The position numbers and the translations under genes were made by a program. Below are positions 33,357 to 42,080 of a stretch of 64,000 nucleotides of DNA, in pieces. Position 1 is the first letter of the stretch. Every line of letters starts with the position of its first letter. Under the pieces are notes generated by a model. It had not been told where the DNA came from, made no database searches, and worked only from the letters and a program-made list of their open reading frames with translations. Where the stretch lies: NCBI GenBank assembly GCA_949935795.1, contig CATLFX010000010.1, positions 1-64,000 of the forward strand. The letters are read 5' to 3'. The DNA is from an uncultured Oscillospiraceae bacterium (GTDB taxonomy: Bacteria; Bacillota; Clostridia; Oscillospirales; Oscillospiraceae).

Positions 33357-33558
33357 AACCCCCGCTGTGGCCGTGCCGCCCCATTAAAAACCTGCACAAG
33401 AATGCAGGTGGGTCGCCTCCGCTTGGTTTTACCGCTCCCAACGTCCAGGTGCCTCCGAAGAGGGCCGGGAGGTCTGCGAACCACCGCGCGAGTGGGGCGT
33501 CCCGTTTTAGAAATGTGGGTTTTAACAGGGCAAGGTCACGTAGTTAGAACCCAGCAGG
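33357..33558 (+). ncRNA. ssrS: Long rod-like structured RNA, candidate 6S RNA
   Basis: The ends pair: ACCCCCGCTG near 33357-33367 with CAGCAGGGGT near 33549-33558, closing a rod of about 200 bases. Inside are ACCTGCACAAGAATGCAGGT as a small hairpin, CGCCTCCGC and CTCCGAAGAG as an apical loop. The CACAAGAATG block and overall size resemble 6S RNA, which binds the housekeeping RNA polymerase. On the plus strand an extended -10 (TGTTATAAG) precedes the start. On the minus strand a good terminator follows instead. The strand is therefore uncertain, and plus is preferred because of the CACAAGAATG match. No ORF is present. Confidence 0.5.
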
Positions 33559-33628
33559 GGTAATTGATTGCGTTTGAGCCGTTGTGAGCGCGTCGCAAAC
33601 AGGCGAGGCGTAGATACATGGTCGTGGT

Positions 33629-33907
33629 CTACTCCTCCTCGTCCTCGAACAGCTCCTCCATGAATTTCTCATAGACGGCGTTGAGCTCCGCCTCGTCGTC
33701 GATGTCGGCCAGCAGGGATTCCCCGTCCTGCTCAATGACCTTCAGCAGAATCAGGCCGAAGTCCTCGTCGTCCTCGTCCATGTCCGCCGGGACAAAGGCC
33801 ATGTACTCCTGGCCGTTATACTCCAGGGTGCCCAGATGCTCCAATTCAAATTCATTGCCATCGTCGTCGGTGACCGACACGAAATCAGGGCCGTACTCCT
33901 CGCTCAT
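33629..33907 (-). CDS. DUF1292 (YrzB-family) small acidic protein
   Basis: 92 residues, strongly acidic: FVSVTDDDGNEFELEHLGTL, YNGQEYMAFVPADMDEDDED, LILLKVIEQDGESLLADI, ending in LFEDEEE. DUF1292 proteins are small conserved Firmicutes proteins, often beside ruvX (yrrK) and yrzL, with no firm function. ATG at 33907 has AAAGGAGG nine bases before it and a clear promoter upstream. A longer reading from 33982 would run through that promoter and is rejected. Confidence 0.85.
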   Translation of the reverse strand: MSEEYGPDFVSVTDDDGNEFELEHLGTLEYNGQEYMAFVPADMDEDDEDFGLILLKVIEQDGESLLADIDDEAELNAVYEKFMEELFEDEEE

Positions 33908-33953
33908 GGCTTTGATCCTCCTTTTGGGGGTCTCAGCCCCGCTGTCTGTCCCT

Positions 33954-33982
33954 ATTGTAGCGGGTGTTTGGAAAAATTGCAA
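33954..33982 (-). promoter_or_regulatory. Promoter of the DUF1292 gene
   Basis: Minus-strand TTGCAA (33977-33982), 17-base spacer, TACAAT (33954-33959). Confidence 0.75.
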
Positions 33983-34050
33983 GAGGGGACGCGAAATTTT
34001 TACGAAAAAACCCTGGCGGGGACCGTCGCATTCCGTCGTTTGTCACAGGG

Positions 34051-34079
34051 TGGACAAACGCGCCGGGATGTGGTATAAT
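34051..34079 (+). promoter_or_regulatory. Promoter of the PBP1A gene
   Basis: TGGACA (34051-34056), 17-base spacer, TATAAT (34074-34079). Confidence 0.75.
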
Positions 34080-34180
34080 ACGCCAATACCCAGCGGTTTC
34101 CTGTGGGCCGCCGGGCGGAGAGAGGGACCCGGACGTCCCGCCAAGGCGGGGCGGCTTGAATACATCGGAGGGATCTCAAT

Positions 34181-37036
34181 ATGCCAGACACCTACCAGAA
34201 CCGTCCGCCCCAGCGCCGGGAGCCGCAGCCCCAGCCCGGCGGGGAAGGACAGCGCCAGGCGCCCAGGGCAAAGGCGCGCCGCCGCCGGAAACGGCCCATT
34301 TGGCTGACCATCATTGTCCGCTTCTTCCAGATCATCGGCACCCTGCTGCTGGTGGGCGTGATCACCGGCTGTTTTATGGCCTGCTTCGCCGTGGTCTATG
34401 TGAAAACGGCCGTCATGCCCAACACCGGGCTGGACCTGTCCGCCTACACCATGATGGAGAACTCGGTGATCTACTACAAGGACAAGAACACCGGCCAGCT
34501 GGTGGAACTCCAGACCCTGAAGGGCAAGGAGGACCGGGAACTGGTGACCTATGACCAGATCCCGGAGAACCTGATTAACGCCTTTGTGGCCATCGAGGAC
34601 AAGCGCTTCTGGAAGCACCAGGGGGTGGACTGGCGGCGCACCGGGTCGGGCCTGCTGCGCATGTTCACCGGCGGCAATATCCAGGGCGGCTCCACCATCG
34701 ACCAGCAGCTGATCAAGAACCTGACCAATCGGAACGACGTCACCGTAAATCGGAAGATCCTGGAGATCTTTACCGCCCTGGAACTGGAGAACAACTACAA
34801 AAAAGAGGATATCCTCACCACCTATTTGAACTGGATCTATCTGGGCAACGGCTGTCACGGCGTCCAGGCGGCGGCCAAGTACTATTTCGGCAAGAACGTA
34901 TGGGAACTGGACCTGGCCGAGTGCGCCAGCCTGGCGGGTATCACCAACAATCCCTCCCTGTACGCTCCCAAGGGCGTGGTGGATGTGGTGCGATACCAGT
35001 GCCAGAACCCGGACTGCAAACTCTACTCCCTGACAAAAGATAAAGTGTGCGATTACTGCGGGGCGGAGAACTCCTATGACAGCGGCTCGGTGTGGACCAA
35101 TCTGGAGTTCAACAAGGCCCGGCAGGAGAACATCCTGAAGGAGATGGCCAAGCCGGACGAGGCCAGAGACGGGAAAGCCTATATCACCGAGGCCCAGCGG
35201 GACGCGGCCATCAAGGAGCCCCTCACTTTTAAGTGGCAGTCCCAGGCCGACCCGGAGGACCCGGATGCCGTGGAGAGCGAGCCCTCCAATATCTATTCCT
35301 GGTATGTGGAGGCGGTAATCCGGGAGGCTACCCAGGCGCTGATGGAGGAGACCGGCCACGATGAGAAGGCCTGCCGGACCCGGGTGTTCAGCGGCGGGCT
35401 GTCCATCATCTGCGCCTATGACCCGGAGGTCCAGGCGGCCATCGACGCCGTCTACAACGACCCGGAGACCCTGTCCAACTATGTGTCCAAAAAGGGCCAG
35501 AAGGCCATGTCCAACATCACCATTGTGGACAACTCCACCGGCTATGTGGTGGCCATGGGCAGCACGGCGGAAAAGACGGTGAACCGGGGGTCCATCTGGC
35601 CCATGACCTCCCGCCGCCAGCCCGGGTCCTCCATTAAGCCCCTGTCCGTCTACGCCCCTGCCATTGAGATGGGGCTCATCACCCCCGCCTCGGTGGTGGA
35701 CGACAACCCCTATCTGCTCAACGGCCAGCTGTGGCCGCTGAATGTCTCCGCCACTTACGGCGGGCTGACCAGCGTGTGGGACGCCGTCACCGTGTCGCTG
35801 AACACCGTGGCCCTGCGGGTGGTGGAGATGATGACCCCCCAGGAGTCCTACAATTTCATGGAGAACAAGCTGGGCTTCACCACCCTGGAGCCCTACTATG
35901 TGAACAGCCTGGGCGAGGTGAAATCGGACATCGACCGGAGCCCGCTGTCCATGGGCGGCCTGACCTGGGGCGTGACCACCTATGAGATGGCGGCGGCCTA
36001 CGCCACCTTCCCCCGGAATGGCGAGTTCAAAAAGGCCACCACTGTGCTGGAAATCAGGGACAGCAACGGGAATGTCATCCGGGACAACGAGCCGGAGGCC
36101 ACCTGGCCCATCACCCAGAAGACCGCCTATTATATCAACTCCATGCTGACCAACGTGGTCAACGCGGGCACCGGCACCCTGGCCCGCATCCCTGGCCAGA
36201 CCGTGGCGGGCAAGACGGGCACCACCAACAGCAAGTATGACCTATGGTTCTGCGGCTACACCTCTTACTACACCGGCGCGGTTTGGGTGGGGTACAAGGA
36301 GAACGAGCAGATCAATGACAACGGCTCCCGGTACGGCCCGGCCATGAAGCTGTGGAAGCAGGTGATGGAGCCCCTCCACGAGGGGAAGGAGAACGCGCCC
36401 TTCCCCGTGCCGGAGAATTTGAACTCCTACTATGTCTGCGCCGACTGCGGCAAGAAGGCCACTGACGCCTGTGCCAACGACATCCGGGGCAGCCGGGCCA
36501 GGTCCTTCCGGCTGTTTGCCGACGACGCCCCCACGGAGGAATGCACCTGCCATGTGCCGGTTCGCATCTGCATGGACAGCCCGATCCTGGATTCCAACGG
36601 GGAGGCCACCGGCCGCTACCATTTGGCCGGAGACCTGTGTCCGGAGGAGAGCGTACGCACCGTTTATATGGTGAATTACGAGCGGGAGCTGGCCACGCCC
36701 AACGTCCGCATTGGGGACGCGGACGGTCTGGTGAGCTGGTACGACGCCATCCCGGAGGACAAGCGGTATTGCTATGTCCACGTGGACGGCTGGGAGCCCT
36801 CCCCGGAGCCCACCGAGTCCCTGGACCCCTGGGACATCCCGTCGGGTGAGCCCACCTGGCCGCCGGAGGAGACGGATGAGCCCTATATTCCCATCCCCCC
36901 CACTCAGGACCCGGAGCCCATCGTGACCATTGAACCGCCCCAGCCCACTGTGGAGATTCCCACCCCGCCGGCCTACTCTGAGGAACCCTATATCCCGGTG
37001 GACCAGTGGGGGAACCCCATGTATCCCAGCCAGTGA
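34181..37036 (+). CDS. pbpA: Class A penicillin-binding protein (PBP1A type) with Cys-rich inserts
   Basis: 951 residues. A basic N-terminus and one span (residues 42-68) precede the GT51 transglycosylase: VAIEDKRFWKHQGVDW with the catalytic Glu, GGSTIDQQLIKNLT, RKILEIFTALELE. The transpeptidase has RQPGSSIKP (SxxK), VSLNTVA (SxN) and AGKTGTTNSKYDLWF (KTG). It polymerises and cross-links peptidoglycan outside the cell. Unusual are two cysteine clusters: CQNPDC..CDYC (residues about 273-291) inside the GT domain region, a zinc-ribbon-like pattern, and CADCGKKATDAC..CTC after the transpeptidase. A Pro/Glu-rich tail ends the protein. GGAGGG lies eight bases before the ATG. Confidence 0.92.
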   Translation: MPDTYQNRPPQRREPQPQPGGEGQRQAPRAKARRRRKRPIWLTIIVRFFQIIGTLLLVGVITGCFMACFAVVYVKTAVMPNTGLDLSAYTMMENSVIYYKDKNTGQLVELQTLKGKEDRELVTYDQIPENLINAFVAIEDKRFWKHQGVDWRRTGSGLLRMFTGGNIQGGSTIDQQLIKNLTNRNDVTVNRKILEIFTALELENNYKKEDILTTYLNWIYLGNGCHGVQAAAKYYFGKNVWELDLAECASLAGITNNPSLYAPKGVVDVVRYQCQNPDCKLYSLTKDKVCDYCGAENSYDSGSVWTNLEFNKARQENILKEMAKPDEARDGKAYITEAQRDAAIKEPLTFKWQSQADPEDPDAVESEPSNIYSWYVEAVIREATQALMEETGHDEKACRTRVFSGGLSIICAYDPEVQAAIDAVYNDPETLSNYVSKKGQKAMSNITIVDNSTGYVVAMGSTAEKTVNRGSIWPMTSRRQPGSSIKPLSVYAPAIEMGLITPASVVDDNPYLLNGQLWPLNVSATYGGLTSVWDAVTVSLNTVALRVVEMMTPQESYNFMENKLGFTTLEPYYVNSLGEVKSDIDRSPLSMGGLTWGVTTYEMAAAYATFPRNGEFKKATTVLEIRDSNGNVIRDNEPEATWPITQKTAYYINSMLTNVVNAGTGTLARIPGQTVAGKTGTTNSKYDLWFCGYTSYYTGAVWVGYKENEQINDNGSRYGPAMKLWKQVMEPLHEGKENAPFPVPENLNSYYVCADCGKKATDACANDIRGSRARSFRLFADDAPTEECTCHVPVRICMDSPILDSNGEATGRYHLAGDLCPEESVRTVYMVNYERELATPNVRIGDADGLVSWYDAIPEDKRYCYVHVDGWEPSPEPTESLDPWDIPSGEPTWPPEETDEPYIPIPPTQDPEPIVTIEPPQPTVEIPTPPAYSEEPYIPVDQWGNPMYPSQ

Positions 37037-37056
37037 GCTGAGCTGAAAACCTGTTT

Positions 37057-37086
37057 GACCGCCCGCCGGAGTCCCGGCGGGCGGTC
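37057..37086 (+). terminator. Terminator of the PBP1A gene
   Basis: GACCGCCCGCCGG pairs with CCGGCGGGCGGTC and is followed by TTTT. Confidence 0.85.
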
Positions 37087-37179
37087 TTTTCCGGCACAAA
37101 ATTGGACGCTTACTTCATTATGACAAAGAATCGGGCGGCGGGCGGGGAAGGTTTGGTGAAAAAGCAGGGAGGTTGACGA

Positions 37180-37208
37180 TTGCGAATCCCTTCAAGTCGT
37201 GATATAGT
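37180..37208 (+). promoter_or_regulatory. Promoter of hom-lysC
   Basis: TTGCGA (37180-37185), 17-base spacer, TATAGT (37203-37208) with a TGn extension before the -10. Confidence 0.65.
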
Positions 37209-37282
37209 CTAAGAAGTTTAAAATAACACAGTATAAGCGGCTTTTTCCCAGGTCAAAGGCCGAAGGAAGGAATGACTGGGCA

Positions 37283-38497
37283 ATGGTAAATGTGGCGGTA
37301 TTAGGGTTCGGCACCGTGGGGTCCGGCGTGGCCGAGGTGCTCACCGGGCACGAGAGCAGCATTGAGCGCAAGGCGGGCGGGCTGATCCGGCTGAAATATA
37401 TTCTGGATGTGCGGGACTTTCCCGACAGCCCCTTCGCGGACCGCTTTGTGAAAGACTTTTCCATCATTGAGAACGACCCCGAGGTGGATATCGTGGTGGA
37501 GACCATCGGCGGGGCCACCGTGGCCCTGGACTTCACCCGGCGGGCGCTGGAGGCGGGCAAGAGCGTGGTCACCTCCAACAAGGAGCTGGTGGCCACCAAG
37601 GGCTATGAGCTCACCCAGCTGGCCAAAGAGAAGGGCGTGTGCTACCTCTTTGAGGCCAGCGTAGGGGGTGGAATCCCCATCATCCGGCCCCTGAGCCAGT
37701 GCCTGGCCGCCAACGAGATCCTGGAGATTTACGGCATCCTCAACGGCACCACCAACTATATTCTGACAAGAATGATCCGGGCGGGGCTCACCTTCGACGC
37801 GGCGCTGAAGGAGGCCCAGGACAACGGCTACGCGGAGCGGGACCCCTCCGCCGACGTGGAGGGCCACGACGCCTGCCGGAAAATCTGCATTCTGGCCGAC
37901 ATCGCCTTCGGGCGGCACATCAGCCCGGACCAGGTGCCCACCCAGGGCATCACGGGCGTGACCTTGGCCGACGTGGACTACGCCGAGAGCGCGGGCAAGA
38001 AGATCAAGCTGCTGGGCCGGGCCATCCGCCGGGAGGATGGCCGGGTGTGCGCCTATGTGGCGCCCCATCTGGTGGACCAGTCCGACCCGCTGGCCGGGGT
38101 GGAGGATGTGTTCAACGCCATCTCCGTCCGCGGCGACGCCATCGGCGACGTGATGTTCTATGGCCGCGGCGCGGGGAAACTGCCCACCGCCTCCGCAGTG
38201 GTGGCGGACGTCATCGACGTGGCCCGGAACATGGGCCACCGCAAGGCGCTGTCCTGGGAGCCCGGCGGGGCGGACGCCGCCTGCGGCACGGACGAGCTCA
38301 GCAGCCGCTGGTACGTCCGGGGGTTGGCCACGGCGGAGGAGCTGCGCGGCCGGTTCCCTGGGTGCAAGCTGCTGGCCCGGCGGGAGAGCGGCGGGGCGGA
38401 GTCCGCCTGCATCACCGAGGGTGGGTTCACCCAGGCCCAGCTGGCGGAGAAGCTGGCGGGGCTTGACGTGTCCAATACGCTGCGGGTGTTGGATTGA
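37283..38497 (+). CDS. hom: Homoserine dehydrogenase
   Basis: Converts aspartate semialdehyde to homoserine with NAD(P)H, on the way to threonine and methionine. 404 residues: N-terminal VAVLGFGTVGSGVAEVL dinucleotide fold, VVTSNKELVATKGYEL, and the catalytic EASVGGGIPIIRPLSQCLAA. ILNGTTNYILTRM and DPSADVEGHDACRK follow. From about residue 345 a C-terminal ACT-like domain (WYVRGLATAEELRGRFPG) could bind threonine for feedback control. It is followed by a dispersed repeat and lysC, without a terminator between. Confidence 0.95.
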   Translation: MVNVAVLGFGTVGSGVAEVLTGHESSIERKAGGLIRLKYILDVRDFPDSPFADRFVKDFSIIENDPEVDIVVETIGGATVALDFTRRALEAGKSVVTSNKELVATKGYELTQLAKEKGVCYLFEASVGGGIPIIRPLSQCLAANEILEIYGILNGTTNYILTRMIRAGLTFDAALKEAQDNGYAERDPSADVEGHDACRKICILADIAFGRHISPDQVPTQGITGVTLADVDYAESAGKKIKLLGRAIRREDGRVCAYVAPHLVDQSDPLAGVEDVFNAISVRGDAIGDVMFYGRGAGKLPTASAVVADVIDVARNMGHRKALSWEPGGADAACGTDELSSRWYVRGLATAEELRGRFPGCKLLARRESGGAESACITEGGFTQAQLAEKLAGLDVSNTLRVLD

Positions 38498-38499
38498 CG

Positions 38500-38638
38500 A
38501 GAAGCGCGGAGAAGCGGACAGCGAGGGAGCTTGGAGCGGAGCGAAGGCAAAAGCCCAGAACCCGCAGTGCGGGGTCGGGTTTTGCCTGAGTCGTAGCGAA
38601 AGCGACTGAGCGCCCTGACCGCTTCGCAGCGTGACAAC
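38500..38638 (+). repeat. Dispersed GC-rich repeat, copy B, with partial extra copy
   Basis: AGAAGCGCGGAGAAGCGGAC opens the copy and CCGCTTCGCAGCGTGACAA closes it, matching 19593-19730 in inverted orientation. A short third piece of its left end is repeated directly after, at 38641-38662. It fills the hom-lysC gap. Confidence 0.8.
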
Positions 38639-38738
38639 AGGGAAGCGCGGAGAAGCGGACAGCATAAAATAGAGCGTCGGGACAGTGCCCGGCAATCCCC
38701 AAACGGCATGGAAATCTCCATGGAAGGATGAAAAATTT

Positions 38739-39965
38739 ATGGCATTGATCGTACAGAAATTTGGCGGGTCCTCCGTTGCGGACGCGGACAAGATCCGCAA
38801 CGTAGCCCGCATCATCACCGATACTTATCAAAAGGGAAACCAGGTGGTGGCGGTGCTGTCCGCCCAGGGCGACACCACCGACGACCTCATCGAGAAGGCC
38901 GCCGAGATCAATCCCGCCGCCTCCAAGCGGGAGCTGGATATGCTGCTGTCCACCGGGGAGCAGATCTCCTGTGCCCTGTGCGCCATGGCCATCGAGGGCA
39001 TGGGCTTCCCGGTGGTGTCCCTGACGGGCTGGCAGGCGGGCTTCCGCACCAACTCCGGCTACGGCAACGCCCGCATCAAGCGGGTGCAGGGGGAGCGCAT
39101 CCGGGCGGAGCTGGATAAACGGCGCATCGTCATCGTCACCGGCTTCCAGGGGCTGAACAAGTACGACGACATCACCACCCTGGGCCGGGGCGGGTCGGAC
39201 ACGTCGGCGGTGGCCATCGCCGCCGCCCTCAACGCCGACCTGTGCCAGATCTACACCGACGTGGACGGCGTGTACACCGCCGATCCCCGGATGGTGCCCA
39301 CCGCCCACAAGCTGGACGAGATCACCTACGACGAGATGCTGGAGCTGGCCACTCTGGGGGCCCAGGTGCTCCACAACCGCTCGGTGGAGATGGCAAAGCG
39401 GTACAACGTGAACCTGGAGGTGCTCTCCAGCTTCTCCGGCAAGCCCGGTACAAAAGTGAAGGAGGTCGTCAAGACCATGGAAAAATCCCACATCAGCGGC
39501 GTCGCCAAGGACAAGAACATCGCCCGCCTGGCCCTGGTGGGCCTGGAGGATACCCCGGGCATCGCCTATAAAATTTTTTCCCTGCTGGCCAAGAACCGGG
39601 TGAACGTGGACATCATCCTCCAGTCCATCGGCCGCAGCGATACCAAGGACATCAGCTTTACCGTGGCCAAGGGCGACATGGAGCTGGCCCAGAAGCTGCT
39701 GGAGGACAACCGGGACAGCATCAAGTTCGACCGCATCGACGTGTCGGACAACATCGCCAAGGTATCCATCGTGGGGGCGGGGATGATCAACAACCCCGGC
39801 GTGGCCGCCACCATGTTCGAGGCGCTGTTCAACGCGGGCATCAACATCAACATGATCTCCACCAGCGAGATCAAGGTGTCGGTGCTGGTGCACATCAGCG
39901 ACGCGGACCGGGCGGTGCAGGTCATTCACAACCGTTTTTACGACGAGTTTAACGGCGCACAGTAA
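38739..39965 (+). CDS. lysC: Aspartate kinase
   Basis: Phosphorylates aspartate, first step to lysine, threonine and methionine. 408 residues: VQKFGGSSVADADKIRNVAR, STGEQISCALCAMAIE, TGFQGLNKYDDITTLGRGGS, ADLCQIYTDVDGVYTADPR. A C-terminal tandem ACT region follows (DTPGIAYKIFSLLAKNRVNV, IVGAGMINNPGVAATMFEAL, INMISTSEIKVSVLV), the site of lysine or threonine feedback in the family. ATG at 38739 has GGAAGGA ten bases before it. It is paired with hom in one operon. Confidence 0.95.
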   Translation: MALIVQKFGGSSVADADKIRNVARIITDTYQKGNQVVAVLSAQGDTTDDLIEKAAEINPAASKRELDMLLSTGEQISCALCAMAIEGMGFPVVSLTGWQAGFRTNSGYGNARIKRVQGERIRAELDKRRIVIVTGFQGLNKYDDITTLGRGGSDTSAVAIAAALNADLCQIYTDVDGVYTADPRMVPTAHKLDEITYDEMLELATLGAQVLHNRSVEMAKRYNVNLEVLSSFSGKPGTKVKEVVKTMEKSHISGVAKDKNIARLALVGLEDTPGIAYKIFSLLAKNRVNVDIILQSIGRSDTKDISFTVAKGDMELAQKLLEDNRDSIKFDRIDVSDNIAKVSIVGAGMINNPGVAATMFEALFNAGININMISTSEIKVSVLVHISDADRAVQVIHNRFYDEFNGAQ

Positions 39966-39972
39966 CCATACT

Positions 39973-40005
39973 GCGGACCGGGCCGGCTGGCCCGGTCCGC
40001 TTTTT
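39973..40005 (+). terminator. Terminator of hom-lysC
   Basis: GCGGACCGGGCC pairs with GGCCCGGTCCGC and is followed by TTTTTGCC. Confidence 0.9.
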
Positions 40006-40024
40006 GCCGCCGGCGCGGCCGGAC

Positions 40025-40076
40025 TGAATAATCGACTTGATTATTCAATGAATATATGAATAAATATCCGAATATG
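40025..40076 (+). promoter_or_regulatory. ARG-box-like operators upstream of argG
   Basis: TGAATAATC (40025-40033) and GATTATTCA (40039-40047) form a perfect 9-bp inverted repeat. AATGAATATATGAATAAAT and CGAATATG follow. These TGAAT/ATTCA half-sites match the ArgR/AhrC consensus. They lie 60-110 bases upstream of the promoter. argR is not in the window. Confidence 0.65.
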
Positions 40077-40131
40077 TGGAAAATTGCCCAGAAAGGCCGG
40101 GAGGAATTCGGATAACTATGCAAAAAATCAC

Positions 40132-40160
40132 TTGCCATTTTAGGGGCGGGGTAGTATACT
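40132..40160 (+). promoter_or_regulatory. arg operon promoter
   Basis: TTGCCA (40132-40137), 17-base spacer, TATACT (40155-40160). Confidence 0.8.
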
Positions 40161-40215
40161 CATACAAACAGCGCGGAAGAGCGCCCTGCTAACACAGAAA
40201 ACGGAGGAAATTACC

Positions 40216-41430
40216 ATGACTGACGTGAAAAAAGTAGTGCTGGCCTATTCCGGCGGATTGGATACATCCATCATCATCCCCTGGCTGAAGGAGAATTACA
40301 ACAACCCGGAGATCATCGCCGTGTCCGCCGACGTGGGCCAGGGGGACGAGCTGGACGGCCTGGAGGAGAAGGCCATCAAGACCGGCGCGTCCAAGCTGTA
40401 CATTGAGGACCTCACCGACGTGATGGTGGACGAGGTCATCATCCCCTCTATGATGATGGGGGCCAAGTACGAGGACTATCTGCTGGGCACCGCCTTTGCC
40501 CGGCCCGTCATTGCCCGCCGTCTGGTGGAGATCGCCAAGAAGGAGGGGGCCGACGCCATCTGCCACGGCTGCACGGGCAAGGGCAACGACCAGGTCCGCT
40601 TTGAGCTGGCCATCAAGCGGTTCGCCCCCGAGATGCGCATCATCGCCCCCTGGCGGGAGTGGTCCATCAAGGGCCGCGACGAGGAGATCGACTACGCCGA
40701 GGCCCATAACGTGCCTTTGAAGATTTCCCGGGAGACCAATTATTCCAAGGACAAGAACCTGTGGCACCTGAGCCACGAGGGCCTGGACCTGGAGGACCCG
40801 GCCAGCGAGCCCCAGTACGACAAGCCCGGTTTCCTGGAGATGAGCGTGTCCCCCTTCCAGGCCCCCGACGCCCCTACCTACGTCACCCTGGACTTTGAAA
40901 AGGGCTGGCCGGTGGCCGTGGACGGGGAGAAGATGAAGGCGTCCGACATCATCCGGAAGCTGAACAAGCTGGGCGGCGACAACGGCATCGGCCTGCTGGA
41001 CATTGTGGAGAACCGGCTGGTGGGCATGAAGGACCGGGGCGTGTACGAGACTCCGGGCGGCGCCATCCTCTACCGTGCCCACGAGGTGCTGGAGATGATC
41101 ACCGTGGACAAGGACACCAAGCACATGAAGTCCAAGCTGGCCGTTGACTTCGCCGACCTGGTGTACAACGGCAAGTGGTTCACCCCCCTGCGGGAGGCCC
41201 TTCAGGCCTTTGCCGTGGACACCCAGAAGCACGTCACCGGCACCGTGAAGCTGAAGCTGTACAAGGGCAATATGATCACCGCCTCCGTCACCTCCCCGGA
41301 GACGCTGTACTCCGAGAACCTGGTGACCTTCGAGGAGAGCGACTACAACCAGAACGACGCCACCGGGTTTATCAACCTGTGGGGCCTGCCCGACAAGGTC
41401 CAGGCGCTGAGGGAACAAGGAAAGCTTTGA
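40216..41430 (+). CDS. argG: Argininosuccinate synthase
   Basis: Joins citrulline and aspartate with ATP. 404 residues: N-terminal [20 protein letters not shown] (PP-loop), [58 protein letters not shown], and [18 protein letters not shown], all diagnostic. AACGGAGGAAATTACC lies before the ATG. It is the first gene of the arginine operon, behind ARG-box-like sites. Confidence 0.97.
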   Translation: MTDVKKVVLAYSGGLDTSIIIPWLKENYNNPEIIAVSADVGQGDELDGLEEKAIKTGASKLYIEDLTDVMVDEVIIPSMMMGAKYEDYLLGTAFARPVIARRLVEIAKKEGADAICHGCTGKGNDQVRFELAIKRFAPEMRIIAPWREWSIKGRDEEIDYAEAHNVPLKISRETNYSKDKNLWHLSHEGLDLEDPASEPQYDKPGFLEMSVSPFQAPDAPTYVTLDFEKGWPVAVDGEKMKASDIIRKLNKLGGDNGIGLLDIVENRLVGMKDRGVYETPGGAILYRAHEVLEMITVDKDTKHMKSKLAVDFADLVYNGKWFTPLREALQAFAVDTQKHVTGTVKLKLYKGNMITASVTSPETLYSENLVTFEESDYNQNDATGFINLWGLPDKVQALREQGKL

Positions 41431-41450
41431 TTTGGTTAAGGAGGACGGCC

Positions 41451-42068
41451 ATGAAGGTATTGATGATCAACGGAAGCCCCAAGGCCAACGGGAACACCGC
41501 CGCGGCCCTGGGGGAGATGGAAAAGATTTTTGCCCAGGAGGGCGTGGAGACCGAGATACTCCACATTGGCAATCAGGCCATCCGAGGCTGTATCGGCTGC
41601 GGCCAGTGCGCGGAAAAGGGCCGCTGCGTCTTTGACGATGCGGTAAACCAGGCGGCGGCCAAGTTCGAGGCCTGCGACGGCCTGGTGGTGGGCAGTCCGG
41701 TATACTACGCCTCCGCCAACGCCACCCTGGTGGCCTTCCTCACCCGGCTGTTCTACAGCACCCCCTTTGACAAGCGGATGAAGGTGGGAGCGGCGGTGGT
41801 GGCCGCCCGCCGGGGCGGACTGTCCGCCACCTTCGACGAGCTGAACAAGTTTTTCACCATCTCCGGCATGCCGGTGGCCTCCAGCCAGTACTGGAACAGC
41901 GTCCACGGCCGCCTGCCCGGCGAGGCGGCGGGGGACGCCGAGGGCCTCCAGACCATGCGCACCCTGGCCCGGAACATGACCTTCCTGATGAAGAGCATTC
42001 AGCTGGGCAGGGACGCTTACGGCCTCCCTGAGCGGGAGCCGGCGCAGAGAACAAATTTTATCCGTTAA
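41451..42068 (+). CDS. NADPH-dependent FMN reductase-like flavoprotein
   Basis: 205 residues. FMN-binding flavodoxin-like fold: MKVLMINGSPKANGNTAAAL and VVGSPVYYASANATLVAFL, with the CIGCGQCAEKGRC cluster (C-x2-C-x2-C-x5-C) of iron-sulfur flavoproteins. AAGGAGG lies before the ATG. It lies between argG and argH in the arginine operon with short gaps (20 and 12 bp), which is not a usual arg gene. An electron-transfer role in arginine metabolism is unproven; it may be a passenger gene. Confidence 0.85.
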   Translation: MKVLMINGSPKANGNTAAALGEMEKIFAQEGVETEILHIGNQAIRGCIGCGQCAEKGRCVFDDAVNQAAAKFEACDGLVVGSPVYYASANATLVAFLTRLFYSTPFDKRMKVGAAVVAARRGGLSATFDELNKFFTISGMPVASSQYWNSVHGRLPGEAAGDAEGLQTMRTLARNMTFLMKSIQLGRDAYGLPEREPAQRTNFIR

Positions 42069-42080
42069 GGAGCGATCAGT

